NCBI GenBank assembly: GCA_034440635.1 | Contig: JAOTON010001703.1 | Span: 1-64,000, forward strand | Length of the DNA: 64,000 nt | Source of the DNA: Lepas anatifera | Taxonomy: Eukaryota; Arthropoda; Thecostraca; Lepadidae | Direction of reading: 5' to 3' | Part shown: positions 35,401 to 43,570 of the stretch, piece by piece | Numbering within the stretch: position 1 is the stretch's first letter | How the letters are laid out: each line of letters begins with the position of its first letter | Made by a program: the position numbers and the translations under genes | The notes under the pieces: generated by a model | What the model was told of the DNA's origin: nothing | The model's input: the letters and a program-made list of their open reading frames with translations, nothing else | Database searches by the model: none

Positions 35401-37632
35401 CTTTAAGGGAACTCCTGCTTAGTGCAAGAACACAGGCATATTGACCTTGTGCCTCAGTCCTGTTCGCGTTTGATTTGGAAGCAACCTTGGTTTGGATATT
35501 TTCGATTTTTTTGTCAGGTTAATGATAGAAACAAATGGCTGAGACAATCATTCTTTTTTTAAAGCGTTGCAATTGGAAGGGGTAGAAAGTTTCGCAATGC
35601 TCCACGGGGGAAACATTTGCCTGAAGGCTGCTGTGTTGAATATCGAGTCTGTTAATATTTTAGTGGAGTTTGGGCTTTGGTAGTTGTTTCATGTTCTTTA
35701 AATTTCTGCTCAACAAAATTCCATCATCACTTTTCTGGCTGATATCTACACCTGGTGATGCCCTAGCCCAGCATCTAGCATGTCCAGGGTACCAACTGCG
35801 TTGCCGTGACGTCTCTTGCGGAGCAGCAGCGGGCGGATTGTGTTGACCGGCCCTGCTCGCCTGCACAGGGCGCAAGTCCGGGAAGGGCATGTACCTGTAC
35901 CCCAAGGACACCAAGGACCGGCCGGTGAACGAGGGTGCGGTGGAGATCCTGAAGAAGTACTCCCTGGAGCCGCGCGGCCTCAGCGGAGACGCCGACATCC
36001 AGCTGCGGCTGGTCTCCAGATTCGTCAACGAGGCTGTGCTGTGTCTGCAGGAGGGCATCCTCGCCAGCCCGGTAACCGGCCGCTGCCGCTGGCCCGCTGT
36101 ATTAATGATCAGCCATCCTCCGATTACAGATAATAGCACTCCGTAGAGGGAAAGTGGCGTCCTGGTGCAGCTCCAGACTGGGGTGGTTTTTCGGCAGTAT
36201 TGATGGAAAATAATCAATTCGGCTTTGTGGCTGCTGAAATGACTACTACGTCCAATATTTCGTTTTATTTCAGTTCCCTCTATTCGAGGTAAAAGTCTCA
36301 AAGTTCTCGTAACGTCAAATCGGCGTCGGATCTGGTAATGTTTCGTGCCGTGATAAACCTCTCTAGTTAGCCACAGACAAATATGCGGACAAATGAAGTG
36401 TTTTAGCTAAACGAGGCAGTTATTGCGATCAAAAAAATTATCGATCTCTGATCTTTTTCGTGATATATTAAAACAAGCTGTAATATCAACATACTACTAC
36501 GGCCCACCTGCCATGAGTTTAACGAATGGTGGCGCAGATTTCGGGGCGGGGCCGGCCCGGGGGTTTGGGGTCTATACCCGCTCTAAATCTGCCGTTGGAA
36601 AGCAAAAGGCTGTAACTCCAAGACCTGATTTTTTAGGGGAAGCAAAAGAACATGAAATGACTTCCACTGGCTCGGGCCTAGAAGTGTAATTTTTATTCTG
36701 CTGTGGTCGCGAGGTAGAGATGCGTTTAATGGTACCAACAAAAATGACCAATATTTCTGAAATTAGGAGAAATGATGAGAAAGATGAAAAGGTGAATCGC
36801 CCTCTCAACTCATCGAAATAGCCCCCACTGTAACAGTCAAAAGGCTGTAACTCTCGCCACATTTATTTATTGCACAGTCAAGCAAAAAACTGTTTCTTTT
36901 GATTCCATTCATTTTGTAATCAGGCAAAAACTGAAATACGGTCAGTTTGTATGAAAAAAATCCCAAACAAACCGATAACTATAGATTAATACAATGCATA
37001 ATTAGAATAAGCATCACACCTACATCATGAAAGCAGCCCTTCGAGATCTTTCAATCGAAATTGAAAATTGCGAACTTACGGCATTGCAGCTTCTCATGGC
37101 AGAAATACACGTTGGTCTCCCTGCAAACGACGAGTTCTAGGACAAAAGAAATAGCAAACTTGGCGTTTTCCTGTGTGCTCTTTCACATGGCGATATGGTT
37201 CAGTTCAGATCCCATGATAAAGATGTCACTTCCCCTTTAATCGGTAATGTGACGTTTGGTAGACATAAATAGTTGTCCCGCTTCCAAAGTTGTCACAACG
37301 TAGCTGGTGGCTGTGCGATGTGAAGGATCCTCCCCGCTGCTCCTCTCCTGGCGGTCCGTCGTCAGCTCCGTTCGCCCTCGGTGCGGCTGGTAAGTCTGCG
37401 GTTCTGACGCCGCCGTCCGTCCCGACAGCTGGAGGGCGACATCGGCGCTGTGTTCGGGCTCGGCTTCCCGCCCTTCACCGGCGGCCCGTTCCGGTTTGTG
37501 GACCGCGTCTCGGCCGCCCAGCTGGTGGCTGACATGGAGCGCTTCGGCGCCGTCTACGGCAAGGCTTTCGAACCGTGCCAGCTGCTGCGAGATCACGCCA
37601 AGTCCGGAGCCAAGTTCTACCCCGCCAAGTAG
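14379..37632 (+). CDS. HADHA: HADHA, mitochondrial trifunctional enzyme subunit alpha (15 coding exons, complete)
   Basis: Fifteen exons joined at GT/AG sites in consistent phase give 2,295 nt: 764 codons plus TAG, essentially the vertebrate HADHA length. The enzyme hydrates long-chain 2-enoyl-CoA and then oxidises 3-hydroxyacyl-CoA with NAD+; with the beta subunit it forms the mitochondrial trifunctional complex. Seen: an Arg/Ser-rich, acid-poor transit peptide (about 1-35); a crotonase domain with [17 protein letters not shown] (E153) and LGVPEVLLG (E174), the two catalytic glutamates; a Rossmann motif GAGLMGAG (about 369-376); SNTSALPI; the dehydrogenase His in [10 protein letters not shown] (H499); and the C-terminal [14 protein letters not shown]. 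No stop or frameshift interrupts it, so it looks functional. Intron 3 is swollen to 9.7 kb by nested transposons. The family assignment is certain. Confidence 0.97.
14446..16890 (+). other. HADHA intron 1, no feature recognised
   Basis: AT-rich intronic sequence bounded by GTAAGT and a TGTGATTGCAG acceptor. Open frames such as 15726-15935 minus and 16379-16561 plus are short and lack domains. No clear repeat boundary was found. Confidence 0.5.
16891..17009 (+). CDS. HADHA: HADHA exon 2 (end of transit peptide, start of hydratase domain)
   Basis: Acceptor TTGCAG; encodes [16 protein letters not shown] and then [17 protein letters not shown], the first strand of the crotonase fold. The donor GTATCA follows a whole codon, so exon 3 begins in phase 0. 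Confidence 0.93.
17158..17310 (-). repeat. degenerate TACGTAC-type repeat, minus orientation (part 1)
   Basis: GTACGTA, GTGTATA and TTCGTAGGGCATAAAG words recur; reverse-complemented they match the array at 18660-19260. It flanks the LINE fragment on its left side. Confidence 0.6.
17505..17960 (-). mobile_element. 5'-truncated Jockey-like LINE 3' end
   Basis: The minus-strand reading [20 protein letters not shown], then [42 protein letters not shown] and [10 protein letters not shown] is the region after the RT core of Jockey-type LINEs. It is homologous to the fragment at 1994-2300. It ends with a terminal Arg codon and stop at about 17505. The catalytic domain is absent. Degenerate TACGTAC repeats lie on both sides. 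Confidence 0.78.
17945..18080 (-). repeat. degenerate TACGTAC-type repeat, minus orientation (part 2)
   Basis: Words such as CGTACGTAAG, GTATGTAAGCAAATA and GGGCATAAAGTTCGTATGC continue the repeat interrupted by the LINE fragment. The orientation is opposite to the main array downstream. Confidence 0.6.
18240..18320. repeat. short palindromic repeat with CATAGGCGG ends
   Basis: Begins CATAGGCGGGCCCAGGATT and ends AATCCGCCTATG, an inverted pair around a G/C-rich centre (81 bp). The ends resemble those at 48901-49137 (GGCGGATTCAGG ... GATCCGCCTATG), suggesting a small non-autonomous family. Confidence 0.6.
18650..19260 (+). repeat. degenerate 65-bp minisatellite with TACGTAC/GTACGAAC words
   Basis: CCATTACGAACATGTT-like words occur at 18873, 18938 and 19003 (spacing 65), each followed by a CGTACGAACTTA-like and a CATACGTACCTG-like block. 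Outside this core the periodicity decays but the words continue. The open frame through it is only repeat-encoded. Confidence 0.82.
19953..20073 (+). CDS. HADHA: HADHA exon 3 (hydratase domain)
   Basis: Acceptor GCCGCCAG; encodes [20 protein letters not shown] and then [15 protein letters not shown], including the crotonase AG..FIAGAD region that helps form the oxyanion hole. Donor GTGCGC leaves one base of a Gly codon. The following 9.7-kb intron holds the nested transposons. Confidence 0.96.
20490..20670. repeat. dispersed repeat, copy 1 (possible SINE fragment)
   Basis: Shares GGCTCGATNACGNGAC, a CGCGGGAT...AGCCCG stretch and a CCTTGGCCTAG-like segment with 30030-30200. The GGCTCGAT word resembles a tRNA B-box, so a tRNA-derived SINE is possible, but no clear A-box or tail was seen. 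Confidence 0.55.
20964..21290. mobile_element. TA-flanked MITE, copy 3, left part (interrupted)
   Basis: Begins AAGGGAATGTGGCACCTT after TA (20962-20963) and follows the intact copies at 5156 and 50499 up to GAGGAGTATTTTTAA. It then breaks at an insertion and resumes at 28823 with the next bases of the family (AAACCAAATATTGAGC). This shows that everything from 21291 to 28814 was inserted into the MITE. Confidence 0.9.
22201..22231. repeat. left terminal inverted repeat of the inner transposon
   Basis: Matches the reverse complement of 27501-27531 at 30 of 31 positions (mismatch at position 8). The outermost base abuts TACA. Confidence 0.85.
22460..22690. repeat. subterminal hairpin and motif cluster of the inner transposon
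   Basis: Two tandem units of about 72 bp (starting near 22460 and 22532) each hold a hairpin of GGCAAAACCCCCTACG-like arms around a 6-base loop, followed by CATTTTGTCTGTCTCG. Further single AACGTAGGGGCTTTTG words are at about 22629 and 22667. Related words occur at 27184, 27238 and 27268 near the other end. The position and repetition suit transposase-binding sites. Confidence 0.75.
22857..23076 (+). CDS. transposase exon 1
   Basis: 73 codons plus one base. The good start context (AACAATGG), basic N-terminus and a clean GTAAGA donor support it. Without splicing it would stop at 23135 after 93 codons. Confidence 0.65.
22857..26441 (+). CDS. putative transposase of the inner transposon (two exons)
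   Basis: Exon 1 (22857-23076) starts at AACAATGG, encodes [11 protein letters not shown] and then [13 protein letters not shown] and [16 protein letters not shown], and ends at donor GTAAGA. It joins in phase to exon 2 at 23428 (or 23419), open to 26441, for about 1,078 residues. Order: basic N-terminus with a small beta-rich segment; eight Pro-rich 36-residue repeats; a basic stretch ([11 protein letters not shown]); a zinc-binding cluster (C-x2-C at 25311/25320, then C-x2-C-x2-H-x2-H at 25394-25421); an RNase-H-like core with D in IAADMMK (25509), D in [12 protein letters not shown] (25779), and E or D in [12 protein letters not shown] (25884/25911); and a C-terminal nuclear-localisation-like KKRRL. 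The core resembles a widespread uncharacterised metazoan family (DUF7869-like, from memory). Transposase function is inferred from position between the TIRs. Confidence 0.78.
23428..26441 (+). CDS. transposase exon 2 (Pro-rich repeats, zinc cluster, DDE-like core)
   Basis: The frame is open from 23391 to the TAG at 26439-26441. No ATG lies upstream of the repeat array in this frame, which supports entry by splicing at the CAG before 23428 (alternative acceptor before 23419, same frame). Residues downstream of the repeats are non-repetitive and protein-like, with no interruption. Confidence 0.8.
23445..24340 (+). repeat. 108-bp coding tandem repeat, about 8 copies
   Basis: GTGCCAGACGGAGCTGGAGA recurs every 108 bp (23445, 23553, ...). 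Each unit encodes 36 residues of the type [20 protein letters not shown]. Because 108 is divisible by 3 and stops are absent, all repeat frames stay open on both strands. Later copies diverge, and the array fades at about 24340. Confidence 0.95.
27501..27531. repeat. right terminal inverted repeat of the inner transposon
   Basis: Inverted partner of 22201-22231; followed directly by TACA, the duplicated target. Confidence 0.85.
28823..28944. mobile_element. TA-flanked MITE, copy 3, right part
   Basis: AAACCAAATATTGAGCTTAT through GCCTAATTACACTAAATTC matches the 3' third of the intact copies at 5156-5604 and 50499-50953. The last 20 bp (TCCAACAAGGTCCAATTCC) is a decayed TIR. Confidence 0.88.
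28945..29742. other. distal part of HADHA intron 3
   Basis: After the MITE, 28960-29350 has TGACCTCAGATGACCTTTCA-type AGGTCA words related to the repeats at 2560-2930 and 46920-47720. The remainder up to the GGCGGCAG acceptor shows nothing recognisable. Confidence 0.45.
29743..29894 (+). CDS. HADHA: HADHA exon 4 (hydratase oxyanion hole and first catalytic Glu)
   Basis: Encodes [20 protein letters not shown] and ends with [13 protein letters not shown]. The last codon is E153, a catalytic Glu of the hydratase. Donor GTGAGC; phase 0 after. Confidence 0.97.
30030..30200. repeat. dispersed repeat, copy 2 (possible SINE fragment)
   Basis: In HADHA intron 4. GGGCTCGATCACGCGACC, CGCGGGATCTAGCCCG and the GTGCCCTAGCCCAG segment align with 20490-20670. 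The rest of this 638-bp intron is AT-rich and unassigned. Confidence 0.55.
30533..30780 (+). CDS. HADHA: HADHA exon 5 (second catalytic Glu)
   Basis: Encodes [18 protein letters not shown], then [19 protein letters not shown] with E174, and ends [11 protein letters not shown] (split Arg codon). Donor GTGAGT. Intron 5 (762 bp) shows no gene; short frames there lack domains. Confidence 0.97.
31543..31609 (+). CDS. HADHA: HADHA exon 6 (linker helix)
   Basis: Encodes [20 protein letters not shown], matching the position of the YLEEVA helix in animal HADHA. Acceptor TGGGCAG, donor GTTAGT. Intron 6 is 361 bp with nothing recognised. Confidence 0.93.
31971..32108 (+). CDS. HADHA: HADHA exon 7
   Basis: Encodes [19 protein letters not shown] and ends with [13 protein letters not shown], the highly conserved GLYPAPLK motif of the hydratase-dehydrogenase linker. 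Donor GTAAGG. Intron 7 (921 bp, 32109-33029) holds no recognised feature. Confidence 0.96.
33030..33205 (+). CDS. HADHA: HADHA exon 8 (linker to dehydrogenase)
   Basis: Encodes [20 protein letters not shown], then [19 protein letters not shown], matching the family's LYHGQ..CKKN segment. The end splits a Glu codon; donor GTGAGT. Confidence 0.96.
33485..33655 (+). CDS. HADHA: HADHA exon 9 (NAD-binding Rossmann motif)
   Basis: Encodes [20 protein letters not shown] with the GxGxxGxG dinucleotide-binding signature, then [13 protein letters not shown]. Acceptor GTGGTAG, donor GTCAGT (non-A third base, but the phase is right on both sides). Confidence 0.96.
33804..34026 (+). CDS. HADHA: HADHA exon 10 (dehydrogenase core)
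   Basis: Encodes [20 protein letters not shown] and [20 protein letters not shown], both hallmark dehydrogenase blocks; the SNTS Ser/Asn contact substrate and NAD in the family. Donor GTATCC. Confidence 0.97.
34162..34278 (+). CDS. HADHA: HADHA exon 11 (catalytic His)
   Basis: Encodes [21 protein letters not shown]499 is the dehydrogenase catalytic His, with Glu of LEII as its usual partner. Donor GTCAGT. Confidence 0.97.
34349..34386. repeat. perfect 15-bp stem hairpin in intron 11
   Basis: GGCTAACTGACGTGC and its exact complement flank an 8-base centre. No downstream T-run or other context is seen. Confidence 0.8.
34644..34801. repeat. 79-bp tandem duplication before the exon 12 acceptor
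   Basis: TTAACATTACTAGGTG starts at 34644 and again at 34723, and both copies run through CTCAGGCACCTGCCGGGTGG with few differences. The array ends 20 bp before exon 12, so it covers the likely branch-point region, which may be duplicated. Confidence 0.9.
34821..34998 (+). CDS. HADHA: HADHA exon 12 (dehydrogenase C-terminal domain 1)
   Basis: Encodes [20 protein letters not shown], then [30 protein letters not shown] is a conserved block. Ends with one base of a Gly codon; donor GTACGT. Confidence 0.97.
35271..35381 (+). CDS. HADHA: HADHA exon 13
   Basis: Encodes [19 protein letters not shown] and then MVAGGFLG, as in the family. The 487-bp intron after it shows nothing recognisable. Confidence 0.96.
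35869..36071 (+). CDS. HADHA: HADHA exon 14
   Basis: Encodes [20 protein letters not shown], then [20 protein letters not shown], both conserved. The donor GTAACC follows the Pro codon. Intron 14 (1,357 bp) contains two copies of AAAAGGCTGTAACTC (about 36603 and 36840), hinting at an old repeat, but no gene. Confidence 0.96.
37429..37632 (+). CDS. HADHA: HADHA exon 15 (C-terminus and stop)
   Basis: Acceptor CCCGACAG; encodes [19 protein letters not shown], then [14 protein letters not shown], and ends AKFYPAK-TAG (37630-37632). The conserved C-terminal ACQLL-like segment ([10 protein letters not shown]) is present. Confidence 0.97.
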   Translation: MEGDIGAVFGLGFPPFTGGPFRFVDRVSAAQLVADMERFGAVYGKAFEPCQLLRDHAKSGAKFYPAK

Positions 37633-38117
37633 GTGTGAGAGTGTGTGTGACCAACAGTCCAGTACCGAATTGTACCCGGCCAGAAGCCGACGGTAGTCAG
37701 CACGGCTGCCGTGGCGGCGTCCGTGAGCTTCGTCTAGCTCTCCAGAGCCGTTTAAGTGATGTCCTCTAATGGTTCCACTTTCGAGTGATTTCGGCTCTGG
37801 CAGATTGAGTGGCAAATACAAAGTTGGTCCGGCTTGCGATTGGGTGTGCCGACCAGGAATATTAGATTCTTCTATTGGAAGTGTCTGCAACTTGAAATGA
37901 CAGCATTGTGAATATATGATTACCTGGTATCAGAATTATAGGGGTTTGATACATTGTTCGGTGTCTGGCTGGGCGGCTACCATGTTTCGAGCCACTGCTT
38001 TGGGATGCTGCTATTGTTATTTATGTGTGAGTATCCTGCCAGAGAGCACATCCTCACGTGTTGCGTGACAGGATGGAGCTAGCTAAATGACATTTAGCTG
38101 GGGAGAGATTAAATAAA
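37633..38117 (+). other. HADHA: HADHA 3' UTR with AATAAA at 38112-38117
   Basis: A canonical AATAAA lies 480 bp after the stop in an A-rich context (GATTAAATAAACAGAC), a plausible cleavage signal. The true 3' end is inferred. Confidence 0.55.
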
Positions 38118-38682
38118 CAGACAAAAGTAGTACTGCTCATGCAATGTCTTTAAAGCCATCTCTGCAATCACATTGTGAGGTGGTGATCTACCCAGCTCCC
38201 TTGTCAGCCCGTTCCGCGCTTAGCGCCACTGGAGAGTGCGAGGGGACCGACTGGGCGGTGGCCTGGTGTGTGCGAGAGGGACGGCCCGCCGGTCCCGTGG
38301 TCGGCCGGCCGGCCGGCGCTGCTGTGTCTCCGAGAGCCGGAGCATCGCTGAGTGAAAAGACCACTATCAATGCAATCTGTAGTGTAATCAGTGCGTGATA
38401 ACGAACCATTCAAGAGTGAAAATATACGTGGCAATTGTTACTGTTGGCTTCTTATTTGCAATGATGTGTTTTTTTATATTTTGCGGGCCTCGACTGGTGG
38501 ATATTTTGCGTATTTGCATCAAGCACGCACGCATGCACGAAGTGGCACCCTTGCGGGACGGTCGTGTCTACATGCTCTTTCACATATCCCACCGTACCAG
38601 ACGACCAGGCTCCCGATTTCCCGAGCCCGACGGAGCAGAGACCTGCTCCGGTGATACACTGCAAGGCGGTGCCCTGTTATTG
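38118..38682. other. unassigned intergenic, GC-rich patch
   Basis: Includes GGCCGGCCGGCCGGCG at about 38303-38318 and short frames on both strands; no domain was recognised. Confidence 0.35.
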
Positions 38683-39230
38683 TTATTCCCTCCTGCCTCC
38701 TGGCGGAGAAGTAGCCAGGTGGCTCTGTAGCCACTTGTAGGCGGCCGTCAGGGCCGCGACTACGTCACGCCGTGCTTCCTCCATGTCCATACTTATGCTG
38801 CCCGTCAGGCGATGTCGCAGCGTCAGCAGGGCGGGACACCACAGCAGCACATGGGCTGGGGTGTCGTTTTCCTCCCGGTAGGCCGTGCACCGACCCGCCG
38901 GGCGGCGGGGATCATCACACTGGGGGCACTGACGGGAGGGGTTCCGTCCGATGCGGTGGAGGTATAGGGCGGAGCCGGACCAATGGCGGGCTCGGAGTTG
39001 GTGAATGTCAACGGCCTCCGCCCTAGACACTCCCGACACAGGTGGTGGCAGATGGGAGCCCATCAGAGTCTGGTACCATCCGGGGGGGGCGCTGGGACAC
39101 GGAGCGTTTCCTTGCCTACCTAGCCACTGTCTTCTACTGGGCCGTGCCCTCGGAGTCGGAGTGCGCCACCGGACCAAGTGCCCCCTTTCTTCAAGAACTC
39201 CGAGGGACATTGTAGTACAGAGTGTCCCTC
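38683..39230 (-). mobile_element. 5'-truncated non-LTR retrotransposon, zinc-binding C-terminus
   Basis: The minus-strand reading gives QLRARHWSGSALYLHRIGRN, then C-x2-C (QCPQCDDP), DTPAHVLLWCPALLTLRHR and a short tail. The order 'LRxGH...LHRIGR..C.xC......HxLxxCP' is the C-terminal zinc region of R1/Jockey-type RT proteins. No RT core is present. The stop at about 38683 precedes a short GC-rich tail, so this is only the element's 3' end. Confidence 0.78.
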
Positions 39231-39863
39231 GGAGGTGGTTCCTACGCTCCCCCTGCTGAAGCCCTGGCTGCGCTCCTGGTCCGGGTCCTGCGGGAACCTT
39301 TTGGGTCTTTCAAGAGGCACTTCCCCTGCGCCGATTTTGGATTTTTATCATGAGGCGAGTATTTGGGCTTTCCACGGAAGTAAGATTGCGGGTTTTGCCT
39401 GGGGAGGGGCCTCAAAATATTTAACCATGGCTTGCGGCCGACAGGGAAGATGCAACCAAATAGTCGAACGGGACTTGTCGAACATACAGATTCGGCAGAT
39501 AATGCAGAAAAATCCTATTAAACTGAGGACATGTCCGTTCTCTGACATGTCCGTTCTTCGTTGCCGGAATGACATGACATTCGTGGGATGCCGCTTATAT
39601 TGCCTAAAGACAACAGCTGAACACTGTTGCAGAACAGTTCCAGCTTTCCACAGACATTTGCCCGTCTGGGTCCTGCGCCTTCAACATGCTCGTCGGCGTC
39701 GGTGCCATCAACGTCATCACCTCGAGATTGCTGTGATTGGTTAGAGTGTTGAAGAGGAAGGAGGTGGGCGGTGATTTTTTCGTTTGGAAAAGTATCGTCT
39801 ACAGGAAACCTTACCCTCGAATTTGCTGGTTTTAGTCCATATCTGGCGTCTCGCAGCGCCTAT
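39231..39863. other. unassigned
   Basis: Open on the plus strand at 39178-39744, but overlapping the LINE end and with no recognised domain; likely non-coding. Confidence 0.35.
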
Positions 39864-40861
39864 CCTAGTAACACATAACATTGTGACAATGATCGCGGAT
39901 ATCTTGTCTAAACAATATTGTCATCACAACATTTGCTTTAAGATTGTCACAATATTGTGGGCAAAACTATTGTGGGTGTAATATTGCCTCAATATTTAGC
40001 ATACATTGTGGATACAACCAAACAAGGTGCTCAGAACGCCTTAGCTCAACGTGGGGGTGGCAATATTGTATAAATCTTTCTACAATGTTGTTGATACAAC
40101 CAAGAGGTATTTGTGAAAAAATGCATGATTTGAAATTCGACATAGTCATGTTTGATCCAGTGCTCCAAGCAGTCCCTCAATATCGAATAAAAACGATAAA
40201 AAACATTGTTAGTGCAACATTGTGACAATGTTTCCGCAACAACTTTGCAGCAATATTGTGACAGCATTATTGTAACAATATTCCAAAAATAATATTGACA
40301 TGCTTATGTTATAATAAAACTAGTGCAGAGAGACATTCAGTTCTGGGTGCGACGTTTGAAAATTTAGGTGGTATATTGTGGGTCCAGTAACGTATACTTT
40401 GTTGTCATTGCGGCAATGTTATGAAAACAATGTTTGTGACGATGTTGTGAAAACAATATTGCAGCAAAATTTCGAGATAACCTTGTGACGATGTCGTAGC
40501 GGGAACATTGTAACAATGGAGGTGGAGTGCACTCGATAATTTCATCTGGACTGTCAGAGATGATGGGGATGGAAAATAAAGGACAGCTGCGCCACAATCC
40601 AACACCGACCAGTCCTGGTGAAAGTGTGTCTCCCTCAAAGCTGCGAGACCTTCCGCCGACTAATTCAATTTTTCCACCGGCTAATTTGTCTATTTTTTCA
40701 CTGTTTGGTTTGGTCACACGTCTTATCTCACAACGTTGTGCGGGTTCTGTATATTCGCACCACTCGGTGCTCCGCGCCGACCATGTCACCGGACCGGCGC
40801 CAACCAATGAGATGTCATGTCAAGCGTGACGTCATGGCATCTACCGTGGCCTGACCCGCCT

Positions 40862-41290
40862 GACAGGTCGGGCAGTCTGCACGTGATACTAGCCGGGTGC
40901 GTGTGTACACATCGTCCGACTGCGATAAACTGCTCAACGCCTCATTGTTGTGATCCCCCGCCGGCCGGCGTGCTTGCGCTGCCCCTCCCGGGCTTGGCCG
41001 GCGGCGGTGACCGTGGCCGGTGTGTGTTTGCATTCGGTGAGAGTCGAGCCTAGCACAGCCTGCTACTGCACTGAACATTTACGTGTGCGCGAGACGAAGC
41101 CGCAGAACATAACGGGATTATAACACTCATGGGTCGGGCCGTCAGCGCGCGGCACTGGCTGGCCTCGTGTGTTCACATAGTCCGACTACGATAAACTGTT
41201 CTTCGCCTCGTGGGTCGGGCCATCTGTGTGCGGCACTGGCCGGCTGCAGTGTATTCATATCGTCCGACTGTAATAAACTGCTCAACGGAA
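40862..41290 (+). repeat. about 80-bp tandem repeat, 3 units, split by the solo LTR
   Basis: Each unit has GGTCGGGCNGTC, then a CATCGTCCGACTGCGATAAA-like block and CTGCTCAACGCCTC. Units start near 40865, 41130 and 41215. The inverted copy of the element has four units. Confidence 0.8.
40946..41125 (+). mobile_element. solo LTR, 180 bp, with TSD CTCAT
   Basis: Starts TGTTGTGATCCCCCGCC and ends CGGGATTATAACA (TG...CA), flanked by CTCAT at 40941-40945 and 41126-41130. It matches both LTRs of the element at 44440-45203, in the same relative site, and is the usual product of LTR-LTR recombination. Confidence 0.92.
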
Positions 41291-41908
41291 ACTCCAGTCT
41301 TCTTCCTGACGGATTCGAACGAATGTGACGATGATCAGTAATGTAGACGTTCCCACGATATTAGGAAGCAATATTACAGCCATATTGAAAACCATTATTG
41401 CAGACATATTTTCATAACATCTATACAACATATCCGCAACATATCCACAACATTGTAGTAAAGGGGAGGCAATGTTTTAACAACATTGTCACAACAACAT
41501 AAACAATATTGCCACAATATGTTAACAACATTTGCATAATATTGCAACAATGTTGTAGCAATATTTTCAAGCAATAACGCCCCAAATAACATTGTTGCAA
41601 TATTTCTGCAACATTGCTATCAAATCAAGGCATTATGGCAAAAAATAATTTGTCTGGAAAAGGAGACATATGAGTATTTGGATACTCTTGCGTAACAAGT
41701 ATGCCATTAAAACGTGCTTTTGTAGGGATTTTGTAATAAATTCAGGAATTATACCGACATTTGACTTTCCGTAATGTTGTCCAGACAATATAGTCACAGC
41801 ATTGTCCCGTGTCCACAAAAAATATTTTGGCAACATTGTTGGACAATGTTGTCACAATATATTCGTAACATTTCCACAACATTGTGACAATGCTACTGTG
41901 TTACTAGG

Positions 41909-42138
41909 GCAGTGCCCTTCTATTTCAGAGCAACCAAAGGCCTTTTTTTCGGAATGGCGTTTGTGCCTTCTGCCCCTAGCGGAAACAAATAATGTATCGA
42001 TATTGGTCAATATTTATTAAAGGTTGAAATCCAATATTGGCATTCAATATTATTATAACATTGCATCAATATTAGAAGCATTGAGATATTGTCTATTTTA
42101 CATTGATTATCAATTTTAGCTTTCCATGTTTTTTCCTT
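41909..42138. other. AT-rich spacer with AATATTG words
   Basis: Sequence between the TIR element and the 200-bp tandem repeat. Words such as CAATATTGG and TCAATATTA recur, but no period or gene is evident. Confidence 0.4.
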
Positions 42139-42660
42139 TTCATTTCGATATTGAAAATGTTTTTTAATGTTAAAGCACAATATTCCAGACCAATATTTTC
42201 TCGTTCTTGTTTCAATGTCGAATGTGTGTTGAAATATAATATTGCAGCTCAATATTATGTTAACATGGAGAAATGCACTAATTTGCACCGATCATCAATA
42301 TTGCAATCCACACTTTTCATTCATATTTGGATATTGAAAATATGTTATTTTTAATGTTGAAGCACAACATTCCTGATCGATAATTTCTCGCTCGTGTTTC
42401 AATGATGAATTTAGGTTGAAATATAATATTGCAGCTCAATAGTGTGTTAACATTGCATCAATGTTAGATTATGTCGAAAAATGAGCTAATTTACCCTTAT
42501 TATCAATATTACAATCCAAGCCCCCTCAGTCATATTTGGATATTGAAAGGATGGTTTTTGAGTGTTGAAGCAAAATATTCTATACCAATATTTTCTTGCT
42601 TTTGTTTCAATGTTAAACATATGTTGAAATATTATATTGCAGCTCGATACTTCTTCCTTT
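42139..42660. repeat. about 200-bp tandem repeat, three degenerate units
   Basis: TCATATTTGGATATTGAAA-like starts at about 42139, 42321 and 42530. Each is followed by AATATTTTCTCG-like, TTTCAATGTTGAA-like and AATATTGCAGCTCAATA blocks. The period is about 180-210 bp. It carries the same AATATTG theme as its neighbours. Confidence 0.8.
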
Positions 42661-42796
42661 ATACTTAATATTTTTGACCGTTGAAACACAATAGGTATTT
42701 TAGACCCATATTTTTCCTATATGGCGTCTGTTTGGAAATGATCGATCGACTCATGTTAGTGTAGCTCAGCTTCAAAGTAGGATATTTTGCGCTATA

Positions 42797-43045
42797 CCCT
42801 AGTAAAAAAATCCCATGGGATACTGAAAATTCCCAGTGTGACACATGGTATTTGCCTGTCCCACTGGGATTATCCCCTGGGACTTCCATGGGATTTTCGC
42901 TCAACAGGTGGGATTTACCTTTCCCACTGGGACTGTCCCCAGGGACATTCCATGGGATTTTCGCTCAACAGGTGGGACTTGTCTGACCCCAGGGATGTCG
43001 CTCAATGGATGGGTTTCACCTGTCCCAACGGGACTGTCGCATTAC
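42797..43045. repeat. CCCTAGTA-headed repeat with 64-bp CCCATGGGA units
   Basis: Begins CCCTAGTAAAAAAATCCCAT, like the TIR elements on either side, then has units with TCCCACTGGGA (42859, 42923) and GCTCAACAGGTGGGA (42899, 42963), period 64. Each unit is packed with palindromes (CCATGG, CCCCTGGGG-like). No matching right-hand TIR was found, so the element may be truncated. Confidence 0.75.
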
Positions 43046-43570
43046 ATTGGTGTTCAACGTAGATTTCCCAGTCATAACGAGATTCCCGTGAAATACGTAC
43101 TTCCATACATGTATTCAGGTGCAGCACATTGCATACACAACACATGTTAAATGAAGACGAATCTTAAACAAATATTTACATACCTATGGTTCCAAATGCT
43201 TTATTTTCAAAAGAAGAAGAAGCAAATAAGCGAATGGCTATGTGAGCAGGTAAGAGGTTGCAGTTATGATCTTCCGCGCCACGCTTCCACTCCTCTCCCG
43301 TCGCGGCTCGGGGGTGCGCTGCCGGCGCCGCGTCTCCCCTCCGCGCCCGACCGTGCCTCGGGCGGTTGCACGGGGACGGCTGTCTTTTGTATGGCCGCAT
43401 TCCGTTGGCGTTAGCGGGGCATTCAGTCGCAGGAGGAAACTGGTCGAGGTGGAACGGTCATACTCTGGCGAGGAGTCCGTAAGTTTTGAGGATATGTACT
43501 CGTGGGTGCATTGCTAAAAGTAGGCCCAGACCAAACTACGTTTGTTGACAATGTAAGGTAGGGGGAGAAC
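43046..43570. other. unassigned, GC-rich insert
   Basis: 43255-43430 is strongly GC-rich and open in several frames (Arg/Pro-rich), but no domain is recognised. It lies between two repeat blocks. Confidence 0.35.

Larger units (their letters stand above)
39864..41908 (+). mobile_element. 2.0-kb TIR element rich in ACATTGTGACAATGT words, copy 1
   Basis: Starts CCTAGTAACACATAACATTG and ends CAATGCTACTGTGTTACTAGG, which are inverted repeats. The body is full of self-complementary words (ACAATATTGT, CATTGTGACAATG). A second copy lies inverted at 43571-46284 and matches over nearly the full length. There is no coding potential, so it is non-autonomous. A solo LTR (40946-41125) sits inside a tandem repeat in the middle. 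Confidence 0.85.

Noticed and set aside
43266..43517. Arg/Pro-rich plus-strand ORF
   Set aside because: Composition-driven frame in a GC-rich patch between repeats, with no domain.
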